A DNA stretch of 26,122 nucleotides from Rhodospirillaceae bacterium UBA3470 (GCA_002378125.1 DFRF01000144.1:1-26122); one strand, 5' to 3'. Positions 17,046 to 25,166 are shown, counted from the first letter of the stretch. The notes: generated by a model from the sequence alone, not told the origin. Program-made: numbers and translations.

Positions 17046-17761
17046 TCGCCGGCCTTTTTCTTGTGCTCACCGGCCAAAAGAAATCCTACTGTTCCAGCGC
17101 CCAACCCACCGATGGCTAAACCCCATTCCATTGACCACGTCATCAATGCCGGTACGGCCACAGCGCCGGCGGCAAAGGCCAGGTAACTGCTCAAGCGGCG
17201 CACCGACAACATGATCAAAACTAAATACAAAGGCGTTAGGAGGAGAAGTGTCGGCTGTAAGGCCTTCGGCAGAGATTGAACGCCAAAATATCCGACCACG
17301 GCACCCAACAGCGCCGCCGTCAGTACAGTAATGCTGAAGGCGACGAAATAACGTCGCCGCATCTCCAAAGGCACCCGGTCACTGGTTGCCAAGATATGGA
17401 CCCAGGTTGTCGGCGACATGAGTTGCGCAAGTGTTATATCTGCTCCCCAGCGGATGCCAGGCCTGGTCCGCACCATGGGGATCGCGGTAACGACCATCGG
17501 TATGTTCCGGACGTTGGCGAAAGCGATGGCTATGACCATGGCCCACACGCCGCTCATAGTGACCATCATTTCGTTAAAGGCCATAAGGGTCGGCATCGAC
17601 CAGATCAGCAAGACTGAGGCGATCATTACCCAAAGTTCCATACCAACGGCTTCGGTCAGCGCGCCGAAACTGGCGAGGGCGCAGAACAGGCCCGTCGCGG
17701 GCATCCCCAATGCGGCTTTTAAGCCAGCCCAACTGGGGCGGGTCATGCCAGGCGTGTTCAT
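17042..17761 (-). CDS. azlC: AzlC family branched-chain amino acid export permease
   Basis: AzlC is the larger membrane subunit of the AzlCD exporter. The 239-aa protein has several hydrophobic segments, and the stretch GALTEAVGMELWVMIASVLL and the FANVRNIPMVVTAIPM region resemble the family's core. ATG 17761 lies 7 bp after the stop of the upstream hydrolase. A GTG at 17788 would add nine residues and overlap that gene, which seems less likely. The tight linkage to an amidohydrolase that releases amino acids suggests export of the product or overflow control. Substrate specificity is not visible. Confidence 0.87.
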   Translation of the reverse strand: MNTPGMTRPSWAGLKAALGMPATGLFCALASFGALTEAVGMELWVMIASVLLIWSMPTLMAFNEMMVTMSGVWAMVIAIAFANVRNIPMVVTAIPMVRTRPGIRWGADITLAQLMSPTTWVHILATSDRVPLEMRRRYFVAFSITVLTAALLGAVVGYFGVQSLPKALQPTLLLLTPLYLVLIMLSVRRLSSYLAFAAGAVAVPALMTWSMEWGLAIGGLGAGTVGFLLAGEHKKKAGE

Positions 17762-17768
17762 GGATGGC

Positions 17769-19007
17769 TTAGTCCAGTGCTTCCGCACGGGCCAGGATGG
17801 CGTGCAGGAGCACCTGGCAGCCGGCCGCGCAGTCCTCGGGCGTGGCGTTTTCGATTTCGTTATGGGAGATGCCGTCCTCGCAGGGAACGAAGATCATCCC
17901 CGTCGGCGCGACACCCGCAATATAAACCGCATCGTGTCCAGCCCCGGAAACAATATCCATATATCCCAATCCAGCCGCTTTCGCACCTTCGCGGACGGCT
18001 TCAATGCACCCGTCTGAGAAGGGTGTCGGTGGAAAATACCAGAAGTCGACGATATCGATGCGCACTTGGTTCTCTTTCGCCAAGGTGGCGGAAAAAGCCT
18101 TTAACGTCCGATCCATGTTACTGAGCGTCTCATCCACCGGGTGGCGAAAATCCACTGTCAGAAAAACGCTGCCCGGAATCACGTTTCGCGAATTGGGACT
18201 GACCAGCATCTGTCCTACTGTGGCGCAGGCGTGAGGCGGATGATGGTGGCCGATCCGGTTGACCTCCTGGACGATCTTCGAGGCCGCTAAAAGGGCGTCA
18301 CGCCGAACTGGCATGGGGGTCGGTCCGGCATGGCTTTCCTGGCCGGTCACCGTGATCTCGTACCAGCGCTGGCCCTGGGCCGCGGTGACGACGCCGATGG
18401 TTCGGTCCTCAGCTTCCAGGATTGGTCCCTGTTCGATATGCAACTCGAAATAGGAGCCGACTTCATGGGACCCCGGCGTTTCCGCGCCTGCATATCCGAT
18501 GCGTTCTAATTCGTCGCCGAAGGCAAGACCGTCCAAGTCGGTTTTTACCCTGATCTCGTCGAGCTCAAAGACCCCGGTGAATACACCGGAACCCATCATG
18601 GCTGGAGCGAAGCGGCTACCTTCCTCATTGGTCCAACAGACGACCTCGACCGGAGCTTCGGTCTCCACGGCGTGATCGTTAAGCGTACGGATCGCCTCTA
18701 AACCGGCGAGTACACCCAGAACGCCATCGAACCGGCCGCCTGTGGGCTGCGTGTCAAGATGACTGCCCATCATGACCGGCGCCTTTGACGGGTCCGTACC
18801 TGGACGCCGCGCAAAGATGTTGCCGACGGCGTCGATCGTCACGTCGCAGTCGGCGTCCTTGCACCACCGCACGAATAGGTCGCGGCCTTCCTTGTCCACG
18901 TCGGTGAGTGCCAAGCGGCAATTGCCGCCTTTCTTAGTGGCACCGATCTTCGCCATCTCCATGAGACTGGCCCACAGGCGGTCGGCATTGATCGGAATGT
19001 TGGTCAT
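17769..19007 (-). CDS. M20-family Zn-dependent hydrolase (N-carbamoyl-L-amino-acid hydrolase / beta-ureidopropionase type)
   Basis: The 412-aa protein matches the amidase/hydantoinase/carbamoylase group of dimetal M20 peptidase-like hydrolases, which cleave carbamoyl or ureido amino acids. Metal ligands in the usual order are H83 (GSHLDTQPTGGRFDG), D94, E129 (TNEEGSRF), H190 (FELHIEQGP) and H382 (ISHNEIEN). The dimerisation-domain stretch GQESHAGPTPM supplies the substrate-contacting histidine. I chose ATG 19007 because it overlaps the yaaA stop as ATGA and gives MTNIPINADRLW, a typical start. The longer frame to 19043 would overlap yaaA. Allantoate amidohydrolase is a related alternative. 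Without neighbours such as a hydantoinase the substrate stays open. Confidence 0.88.
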   Translation of the reverse strand: MTNIPINADRLWASLMEMAKIGATKKGGNCRLALTDVDKEGRDLFVRWCKDADCDVTIDAVGNIFARRPGTDPSKAPVMMGSHLDTQPTGGRFDGVLGVLAGLEAIRTLNDHAVETEAPVEVVCWTNEEGSRFAPAMMGSGVFTGVFELDEIRVKTDLDGLAFGDELERIGYAGAETPGSHEVGSYFELHIEQGPILEAEDRTIGVVTAAQGQRWYEITVTGQESHAGPTPMPVRRDALLAASKIVQEVNRIGHHHPPHACATVGQMLVSPNSRNVIPGSVFLTVDFRHPVDETLSNMDRTLKAFSATLAKENQVRIDIVDFWYFPPTPFSDGCIEAVREGAKAAGLGYMDIVSGAGHDAVYIAGVAPTGMIFVPCEDGISHNEIENATPEDCAAGCQVLLHAILARAEALD

Positions 19008-19789
19008 TTGACGGGCGCGGGTTGCGGCCGAGTGTAGACCCACTTGTCATCGTCCGATAGATCAGCTCGAAACTCATAGCCATTCAGATTGAAGTCCTTC
19101 AGGCCTTCCGCCTTATCGATGCGGTTGGTGATCATGAACCGTGCCATGGCGCCGCGAGCCTGTTTGGCGAACATCCCGATAGTCCGTGATTGGCCGTCTT
19201 TGATCTCATGAAAAATGGGCGTCAATACCGGTCCAGCCAGTTCTTTTGAGCGCACGGACTTGAAGTATTCCGAAGACGCTAGATTGACCAGTGTCTTATC
19301 CTTTTGATCATCCAGCAAGGCATTCAGGTTGTCGGTTATTCGGCTGTCCCAGAAGTCATAAAGATTGGCATGGTTCGGCGGGTTAAACTTCACGCCCATT
19401 TCCAGCCGATAGGGCTGGATCAGGTCCAACGGCCGCAATACCCCATAAAGACCGGACAAAATTCGCAGGTGCTCTTGCGCGAAGGCCATGTCGCGCTTGT
19501 TTAGAGTATCGGCTCGAAGGCCCACGTAGGTGTCGCCGTTGAACACCCAGGCGGCCTGTTTGGCATTCCCAAGGTGGAAGGGCGTGGAGAAATCCTGGTA
19601 GCGCTGATAGTTTAAATCCGCCAGCGGGTCGCTTAACTTCATGGTCTGCTTGAGCTTAGCGCGGCTCAGTTTCCGCGCCGTCTCCACGAGAAATTCGGTG
19701 TCCTCCATGAGGTCGGGCAACGTGTGATCTTCAAATTTGGGTTCTGTCTCGAAGTCGAGTTTTTTGGCGGGGGAAATTACGGCAAGCAT
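19004..19789 (-). CDS. yaaA: Peroxide stress protein YaaA (DUF328/UPF0246)
   Basis: E. coli YaaA lowers free iron and oxidative damage during peroxide stress, and the family fold binds DNA. The 261-aa protein has the family length and the family signature SPAKKLDFE near the N-terminus. QTMKLSDPLADLNYQRYQDF and later HLRILSGLYGVLRPLDLIQP and YRLEMGVKF are conserved. AGAGG stands 6 bp before the ATG. Its stop overlaps the start of the next hydrolase gene, so both are likely co-translated, an uncommon pairing. Confidence 0.94.
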   Translation of the reverse strand: MLAVISPAKKLDFETEPKFEDHTLPDLMEDTEFLVETARKLSRAKLKQTMKLSDPLADLNYQRYQDFSTPFHLGNAKQAAWVFNGDTYVGLRADTLNKRDMAFAQEHLRILSGLYGVLRPLDLIQPYRLEMGVKFNPPNHANLYDFWDSRITDNLNALLDDQKDKTLVNLASSEYFKSVRSKELAGPVLTPIFHEIKDGQSRTIGMFAKQARGAMARFMITNRIDKAEGLKDFNLNGYEFRADLSDDDKWVYTRPQPAPVK

Positions 19790-19838
19790 GAGCGGCCTCT
19801 TGAAATTTCAGGTTACGTTCTAATCCAATTGTCCGTAG

Positions 19839-19866
19839 CATATAGGGGTGGAACTGGCTTGAACAA
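19839..19866 (-). promoter_or_regulatory. Possible promoter of the yaaA-hydrolase-azlCD operon
   Basis: On the minus strand, TTGTTC (19866-19861) and TATATG (19844-19839) are separated by 16 bp. Transcription would start near 19832, giving a leader of about 43 bases before the yaaA ATG. The region also lies upstream of the divergent small gene at 19889. Confidence 0.4.
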
Positions 19867-19888
19867 TAGAAGGCGTAAAGTGAAATTC

Positions 19889-20242
19889 ATGATGATTAAG
19901 GTCTTCGGACTAAAAAATTGCGATACCTGCCGCAATGCTCTGAAGTGGCTGAATAATTCCGGATTTATACACGAATTCTATGATATTCGTGATAACAAAA
20001 TCGAGGCCGACGCCGTCAACCGATGGATCCTCGCGGTGGGTTTGGACTCGCTGTTGAATACGCGCTCCACCACGTGGCGCGGCCTGCCTGATGAAAAAAA
20101 GGCCATTATTAATGAACACGCGGCCATGGAATTGATGTTGGAGTATCCGACTTTGATAAAACGCCCGGTGTTCGAAGCTGGAGATGAAGTTATCGTTGGG
20201 TTCAAGGACATACAGAAGGAAGCCCTGGAAGCGCAACGATGA
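19889..20242 (+). CDS. ArsC/Spx/MgsR-family small thioredoxin-fold protein (YffB-like)
   Basis: The 117-aa protein has the ArsC/Spx fold. It carries a CxxC pair (C11 and C14 in KNCDTCRNALKWL), an arginine-rich helix region and the segment LLNTRSTTWRGLPDEKK, followed by PTLIKRPVFE, which is typical of the YffB branch. This branch is often annotated as arsenate reductase, but the true function of YffB-like proteins is not established, and no ars genes are nearby. Two adjacent ATG codons (19889 and 19892) are possible. The Shine-Dalgarno is weak. It is transcribed divergently from yaaA and convergently with the panB-like gene. Confidence 0.87.
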   Translation: MMIKVFGLKNCDTCRNALKWLNNSGFIHEFYDIRDNKIEADAVNRWILAVGLDSLLNTRSTTWRGLPDEKKAIINEHAAMELMLEYPTLIKRPVFEAGDEVIVGFKDIQKEALEAQR

Positions 20243-20366
20243 TAGCTCTGAACCGGCTCAAGTGTTTAGTCAGTGGCTTGCGACCTTAACGGTTCTAGCC
20301 AATACGCCGATTTAGGTAAGTGCCGCCATGGCGTCACGACTGGCGTTCGTATAATTACCCTCTGAT

Positions 20367-20435
20367 TTACCAAAAAACTTCTTCAACATTTGCGAGCCTA
20401 TCCAGGGCCTCTTCTGTAATCGGCTGCGGGGCCAC
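20367..20435 (-). other. Short open frame just after the panB-like gene
   Basis: A minus-strand frame shifted relative to panB runs open from 20465 to a TAA at 20367-20369 and reads SADAVAPQPITEEALDRLANVEEVFW near its end. From GTG 20435 it would be a 22-aa peptide. It could be a relic of a longer C-terminus or chance. The rest of the 212-bp convergent spacer (20243-20454) holds only weak inverted repeats, such as TGGCT (20274-20278) with AGCCA (20297-20301), and no clear terminator. Confidence 0.15.
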
Positions 20436-20454
20436 CGCATCGGCGGAGACGCGG

Positions 20455-21312
20455 TTAGCCCGTCTTCAGCGCTTCTTTAAGCTTCGCAGCCTCTTCCGTT
20501 TTCATATGGTAACTGTGGTCCTTATTGGGAAAGGCTCCTGATCGCACGTCCGCGACGTAGGATTTGAACGCCTCAACCGCTACGTCCGCGACATTGCCAT
20601 AGCGCTTGGCGAACTTTGGTTTGAAGGTATCGAAGGCGCCAATAAGGTCGTAGCCATTGAGCATCTGACAGGTTCCGGCGGCACCCGCGCCAATGGAAAA
20701 CGTGAAGATGTCGATGGCGTCGTCGACGGCCTGTCCTACTTCATAGGGAACGGCTTCGATTTCCAATCCGATGGCGCCAGCCTCTTCAATGGCTTTGGCA
20801 TTGTCGATGATCTGTAAGGCGTCATTGGCGGTTCGGCCCTGCATTTTAAAACCGCCGTGTTTGTGGACGTGATGGGGGATTAGACCCACATGGCTCATCA
20901 CCGGGATGCCAGCATCGGCTACGGCCCTGATAATGTCGAAAATTTCGCGACCCCCTTGGAGCTTCAAGGCATCGACGCCGCTTTCCTTTATCATCTGCAC
21001 TGCGTTGGTCACCGCTAGGTCTTTGGTAGCATATGAGCCATAGGGCATGGCAGCTATCGTAAAGGTATTTGGTGCGCCACGGCGGACCGCGCGGGTGTGT
21101 TCGATCATCTGATCGACAGTGATGGCTAAGGTGTTCTCATGGCCGTACAGCGTCATGCCGAGGCTATCGCCGATACCCAGGATGTCGACCCCAGCGCGTT
21201 CCGCCCAGGCGGCGCTGAGTACCTCACCGACGGCGACCATTACCAGCCGTTCGCCCGCAGTTTTTTTCGTCTTAAGATCTGGGATGGTTAGTTTCTTTCG
21301 CTCCGCGTTCAT
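20455..21312 (-). CDS. Divergent PanB homologue (ketopantoate hydroxymethyltransferase-like)
   Basis: The 285-aa protein has the PanB (3-methyl-2-oxobutanoate hydroxymethyltransferase) fold: GIGDSLGMTLYGHENTLAIT (46-65), HVGLIPHHVHKHGGFKMQGR (141-160) and IEAVPYEVG (185-193). PanB normally makes ketopantoate for coenzyme A. Compared with E. coli PanB as I recall it, D49 keeps the first Mg ligand (D45) and E186 keeps the catalytic base (E181). The D84 equivalent is A88 (IAAMPYGSY) and the E114 equivalent is Q119 (KLQGG). DGQ in the C-terminal IGAG segment is also changed (GTCQ). No panC is adjacent. It starts 20 bp after a D-2-hydroxyacid dehydrogenase and may act with it. It may use another substrate, so I do not name it panB. 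Confidence 0.85.
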   Translation of the reverse strand: MNAERKKLTIPDLKTKKTAGERLVMVAVGEVLSAAWAERAGVDILGIGDSLGMTLYGHENTLAITVDQMIEHTRAVRRGAPNTFTIAAMPYGSYATKDLAVTNAVQMIKESGVDALKLQGGREIFDIIRAVADAGIPVMSHVGLIPHHVHKHGGFKMQGRTANDALQIIDNAKAIEEAGAIGLEIEAVPYEVGQAVDDAIDIFTFSIGAGAAGTCQMLNGYDLIGAFDTFKPKFAKRYGNVADVAVEAFKSYVADVRSGAFPNKDHSYHMKTEEAAKLKEALKTG

Positions 21313-21332
21313 CTTGAGAACCTATTCATGCC

Positions 21333-22751
21333 TTAACCGTCCGGCAGGACTTTACCAGGGTTCATAATGTTCTGCGGATCCAACGTCTGCTTCACCGCTC
21401 GCATCAGGTCTAGGGCAACAGGGTTTTTATAGGTCGCCATGTCTTCGCGTTTCAGCAGGCCGATGCCGTGTTCGGCGCTGACGCTACCATCCATATCGTT
21501 TACCAAGTCATGGACGATCTTCTTGAAGATATCCCACTGGTCAAGAAACACGTCCTTATCCATTTCGAAGGGCTGGTTGACGTTGTAGTGAATGTTGCCA
21601 TCACCCATGTGGCCGAAGGCGCAGATGCGGGCCGCAGGCATTTGCTGATGTACACGCCTGTTGGCCTCACGGAGGAACTCGGAAATCCGGGAAACAGGCA
21701 CGGAGACATCGTGTTTGATACTGCCTGTGCCTTCTTGGCGTTGCGCTTCGGGCACGCCTTCGCGTAATCCCCAAAGAGCCACGCATTGTGCTTCCGATTG
21801 GGCAACGACGGCATCGACAATAATTTCGTCTTCTAACGCCAAACCTAGGATCGCCTCCAGGGCTTCGCGGGCGGTATCGTCGTCGCTGAGGCTGGTAATC
21901 TCAATCAATACGTAGGCGGGGTACCTTCCGGCTAATGGATTAGTGGCGTCTTTGATGTTATCGAGGACAATCTTCAGCGATGTTTCATTAAAGTACTCGA
22001 ACGCTGAGACCATATTACCGAGGCCTGAATTGGCACGGGTAAACAATGCCAATATTGCTTCCGCACTGGATGCGCCAACAAAAGCCATCTCGCGTCGTTT
22101 CGGTTTTGGAAATAGTTTGAGGACAGCGCCGGTGATGATCCCTAGCGTCCCCTCGCCTCCGATGAACAGATGTTTCAGATCATAGCCCGTGTTGTCTTTG
22201 CGGAGCCGGGTCATGTCGTTCCAAATTCGCCCATCGGGCAAGACCACTTCCAATCCCAACACAAGATCGCGGGCATTGCCGTACCGCAACACCTGCACGC
22301 CGCCGGCGTTGGTGGATAAGTTGCCACCGATGCGGCAACTCCCCTCAGCGCCGAGGCTCAGGGGGAACAAGCGGTCAATGTCGTTGGCGGCCGCCTGGAT
22401 GTCCGCCAAGATCACGCCGGCGTCAACGCTCATGGTATTGTCCACGGGATCGATGTCGCGAATCTCGTTCATGCGGTGTGTGGTGAGCAGGACGCCACCA
22501 TTCGGAACACCGGCGCCAACCAATCCGGTATTTCCGCCGTGCGCGACGACGGGAAGGCCTGAGGCGGCGCATACGCCAACAATATCCGCAACCTGCTGAG
22601 TTGTTTCCGGGCTGACGACAAGATCGCAATGGCCATTCCATAGGCCCCGCATTTCCGAAATGTGGGGTTGAATATCACCGGGCTCGTCAAGCCAACCTTT
22701 GTTGCCGACGATCTGACGGATTTTATCGAGTGCTTCCGAGTTGGTCATCAT
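21333..22751 (-). CDS. FAD-linked D-2-hydroxyacid dehydrogenase (GlcD/D2HGDH-like)
   Basis: This 472-aa flavoprotein belongs to the PCMH-type FAD oxidase family that oxidises D-2-hydroxy acids (D-lactate, glycolate, D-2-hydroxyglutarate) to 2-oxo acids. The FAD-binding motifs are VAHGGNTGLVGAG (69-81) and the segment GAEGSCRIGGNLSTNAGG. GGEGTLGIITGAVLKLFP comes later. The C-terminal catalytic part has FGHMGDGNIHYN (metal and substrate site), SAEHGIG and DPQNIMNPGK. D-2-hydroxyglutarate dehydrogenase is the closest look-alike, but the substrate cannot be fixed. Two ATG codons (22751 and 22748) are possible, neither with a strong Shine-Dalgarno. Confidence 0.92.
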   Translation of the reverse strand: MMTNSEALDKIRQIVGNKGWLDEPGDIQPHISEMRGLWNGHCDLVVSPETTQQVADIVGVCAASGLPVVAHGGNTGLVGAGVPNGGVLLTTHRMNEIRDIDPVDNTMSVDAGVILADIQAAANDIDRLFPLSLGAEGSCRIGGNLSTNAGGVQVLRYGNARDLVLGLEVVLPDGRIWNDMTRLRKDNTGYDLKHLFIGGEGTLGIITGAVLKLFPKPKRREMAFVGASSAEAILALFTRANSGLGNMVSAFEYFNETSLKIVLDNIKDATNPLAGRYPAYVLIEITSLSDDDTAREALEAILGLALEDEIIVDAVVAQSEAQCVALWGLREGVPEAQRQEGTGSIKHDVSVPVSRISEFLREANRRVHQQMPAARICAFGHMGDGNIHYNVNQPFEMDKDVFLDQWDIFKKIVHDLVNDMDGSVSAEHGIGLLKREDMATYKNPVALDLMRAVKQTLDPQNIMNPGKVLPDG

Positions 22752-22758
22752 GGTCTTG

Positions 22759-22787
22759 ATTTAATGGTGGTGGGAGCGTGATAGCAA
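22759..22787 (-). promoter_or_regulatory. Weak promoter candidate before the FAD dehydrogenase
   Basis: On the minus strand, TTGCTA (22787-22782) and TTAAAT (22764-22759) are 17 bp apart. A start near 22752 would make the message almost leaderless, which fits the missing Shine-Dalgarno. The match is only four of six bases in each box. Confidence 0.25.
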
Positions 22788-22822
22788 CCGCGATCATTTC
22801 GAAAACTGCGTGTCTTCTTTCG

Positions 22823-23388
22823 TCAAAACTTCACAGCCTGGCGAAGCGCGCGAAGGGTTTCCGTCACACATCGACAATCGGCGACGGCGGTATGGGTATC
22901 GCCAGGTGGGACAAAACCAAGTTCTGCCGGAAGATCGCTGCTGTTGTAGGCGCTAATCGGTTTCCCAATGAATTCGCCAATGGCGATGTTGATGTTGATA
23001 AAATGCTCGGTGTTGATCAGGAATGGGATTCCGATCCGCTCACTATTCAATCTCAAATGTTGTCCTTCTCTGCCATGCGAATAAATGTCTATAGATGCGT
23101 TGTCGAGGTATCCCCGCGTCCTTTCCAGCGCGACGACCAGCGTTACGCCTTGGGCGTCGACGGTCGTTTGAGTGATTCCAGTCAGCTTAATGAAACATGT
23201 ACCCAATGTCGGATTTAAAATCGGCCGTAATAAACCTGAAAGTGACTGATTTTGGTAAGCGCGACGTCATCGAAAAAGGTGACCAAGCCAATTTTCACGA
23301 ATTCACGGGATTCTCCGGGGCTTGACCTCCCGCCAATGCGGCCTCCCACGGCAATGAATTCCATGTCGAGAACGGCGATCCGCGGCAT
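22823..23388 (-). pseudogene. Frameshifted DEDDh 3'-5' exonuclease (ERI1/KapD/RNase T-like)
   Basis: Two adjoining frames together form one exonuclease of about 188 aa. The first starts at ATG 23388 (MPRIAVLDMEFIAVGG, with exonuclease motif I D8/E10) and hits TAA at 23217-23215. The second, shifted by one base, continues LLRPILNPTL and then CFIKLTGITQTTVD, matching the family's x-R-P-x-x-N-P and LTGIT segments, and ends GDTHTAVADCRCV with the final H-x4-D motif. One missing base after 23236 would rejoin them. No homopolymer lies at the break. The second motif, usually W-G-x-x-D, reads HGREG, so the second catalytic Asp seems lost too. A real pseudogene or a sequence error is possible. It starts 15 bp after the Sua5 gene. 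Confidence 0.75.
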
Positions 23389-23403
23389 TTTCCCATTCGT
23401 AAG

Positions 23404-24378
23404 TTACTCTTTCTTAGCGGCCCGTTTGAGACGGTCATTGATGGCCTGTCCAAGTCCATGTTTGGGAATAGGAGCAACGGCGATGCCTGCGTGCGTTCCG
23501 TTATCGAGGTCGCGAAGCATAGCGAAAAGATTTGCCGCGGCTTCGGTTAAATTACCATCGGGGCTGAGATTGTATATTGCGTCGTTCGCGTTGTCGCCAA
23601 ACCCCAGTAACGCCTCGCCAGGTTCCGCGGTTGTCGCATTGATTCGAAGCGGCGTGGCCGGGGCGTAATGGCGTGTCATCATACCTGGCGAACGCGGTGC
23701 GGTATCGTCGCTATCAGCGACGACCAGTGTTCCGAGATGACAGGCCAAATCCTCGCGGGTGATCCCACCTGGACGTAGCAGTGAGGCCATCGGTTCCGAT
23801 AGATCGACGACGGTTGATTCCAACCCGACGCTGCAGGGGCCACCGTCGAGAATGAGACTTGGCCCTTTATCGCCCGGTTCAGGTAACGACTGCGCCACAT
23901 GTTCGGCCGTTGTCGGACTGACCTCGCCGGATCTGTTAGCGCTTGGTGCGGCGATCGGACATTGCGCTACGGTTAGAAGTTCTCTAGCCAATTCGCTATC
24001 CGGTACGCGTAGTGCGATCGTATTCAATCCGGCGCTGACGAGGAATGACAAGCCCGCATCTGCCCTACGCGGTAGCACGATCGACAACGGACCGGGCCAG
24101 AAGGCATTGGCGATCTCCTCTGCCCGGTCATCAAATTCCGCTAGACGCCGGGCATCCTCCATAGTTGGAACATGGACGATCAATGGATTGAAGCGAGGAC
24201 GGTTCTTAGCCTCGAAAATCTGCGCCACCGCACGGTCGTCCCGGGCGTTCGCACCCAGGCCATAGACCGTTTCCGTGGGAAACGCGACCAGCCCGCCATT
24301 AGCGATTACCCGGGCGGTACGTTCAATACCCGGGTTATCTGCGTTGACGATGATCGACGGAAAGGACGCGGAACTCAC
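23404..24378 (-). CDS. L-threonylcarbamoyladenylate synthase, Sua5 type (TsaC-like)
   Basis: This enzyme makes threonylcarbamoyl-AMP, the first step of the t6A37 tRNA modification. The 324-aa protein has the YrdC domain with PTETVYGLGANA (34-45) and the KNRPRFNPLIVHV segment (58-70), then PSANRSGEVSPTTAEHV. A C-terminal Sua5 domain follows a linker (RSPGMMTRHYAPATPL near its start), so it is the two-domain Sua5 form rather than the short TsaC. The start GTG overlaps the cysQ stop as GTGA, which fixes it. Confidence 0.94.
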   Translation of the reverse strand: MSSASFPSIIVNADNPGIERTARVIANGGLVAFPTETVYGLGANARDDRAVAQIFEAKNRPRFNPLIVHVPTMEDARRLAEFDDRAEEIANAFWPGPLSIVLPRRADAGLSFLVSAGLNTIALRVPDSELARELLTVAQCPIAAPSANRSGEVSPTTAEHVAQSLPEPGDKGPSLILDGGPCSVGLESTVVDLSEPMASLLRPGGITREDLACHLGTLVVADSDDTAPRSPGMMTRHYAPATPLRINATTAEPGEALLGFGDNANDAIYNLSPDGNLTEAAANLFAMLRDLDNGTHAGIAVAPIPKHGLGQAINDRLKRAAKKE

Positions 24379-25166
24379 GAAGTTAGGCCACCAAAAACAT
24401 CATCCGAGGCAGCGACGAAATGGGGATTTTCAAAGCCAGGCTTTCCGTAGGTAAGTTCATCGCCGTTGGCCTGACGTACCTGACCTCCCGCGAATTGTAA
24501 GACGCCGTGCCCCGCCGCCGTGTCCCATTCCATAGTTCGCCCAAAGCGCGGATAAATGTCTGCAATGCCTTCGGCGACCCGGCAGAACTTCAGGGAGCTA
24601 CCGGCGCTGATCTCTTCTTTGATGTTCAATTCCATGAGGAAATCGTCTACTTCCGGAGTGCGGTGGGAACGGCTGACGAGTGCGGTAAGGCCGGCATCGG
24701 GTTGTGGGCGGCAAGCAATGGTCTCCCATGCACCGCCGTCCTGAACCAGAGAAGCGCCAGCTGCGTATCCGACGAAGGTTGTTTTCTGGGCGGGAAGATG
24801 CACCACGCCCAGGACTGGGTTGTGTTGTTCAATAAGGGCGATGTTAACGGTGAACTCCCCATTGTGGTTAATGAACTCCTTGGTGCCATCCATTGGGTCG
24901 ACCAGCCAAAATGGCTTTTCATCGACCACCGGAATTTGGCCGACGGAAGCAGCCTCTTCACTGACCACGGGTATGGCGCGCGCAATTTGTGTTTCGATGG
25001 CCGCCAAGATTACGTCCTCTGCGGCCTGGTCTGCAGCCGTGACGGGTGAGCGGTCATCCTTCGTATCAATCGCAAAATCAGTCGCATAGATTGTCATTAT
25101 GGCGTCGCCGGCTCGGCGCGCGATGTCAACGACCTGTTCAACAAGGTCTTTTTCAATAGTTAGCAA
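24375..25166 (-). CDS. cysQ: 3'(2'),5'-bisphosphate nucleotidase CysQ
   Basis: CysQ hydrolyses 3'-phosphoadenosine 5'-phosphate (PAP), a by-product of sulfate assimilation, to AMP. The 263-aa protein is an inositol-monophosphatase-fold enzyme. Metal ligands include E70 (VSEE), and D90 and D93 in DPMDGTKEFINHNGEFTVNIA. The second family motif is WDTAAGHGVLQFAGG near 210. I chose TTG 25166: it gives MLTIEKDLVEQVVDIARRAGDAIM, normal for the family, and has AGGGA 8 bp upstream. No ATG lies in frame there. A longer frame would overlap the upstream gene. Confidence 0.93.
   Translation of the reverse strand: MLTIEKDLVEQVVDIARRAGDAIMTIYATDFAIDTKDDRSPVTAADQAAEDVILAAIETQIARAIPVVSEEAASVGQIPVVDEKPFWLVDPMDGTKEFINHNGEFTVNIALIEQHNPVLGVVHLPAQKTTFVGYAAGASLVQDGGAWETIACRPQPDAGLTALVSRSHRTPEVDDFLMELNIKEEISAGSSLKFCRVAEGIADIYPRFGRTMEWDTAAGHGVLQFAGGQVRQANGDELTYGKPGFENPHFVAASDDVFGGLTS

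Noticed and set aside
19889..20242. Calling the ArsC-fold protein an arsenate reductase
   Set aside because: It has the CxxC of the Spx/MgsR/YffB branch and no ars genes are nearby.
24507..25049. 180-aa open frame on the + strand opposite cysQ
   Set aside because: The minus strand carries all the CysQ metal motifs; this frame mirrors them.
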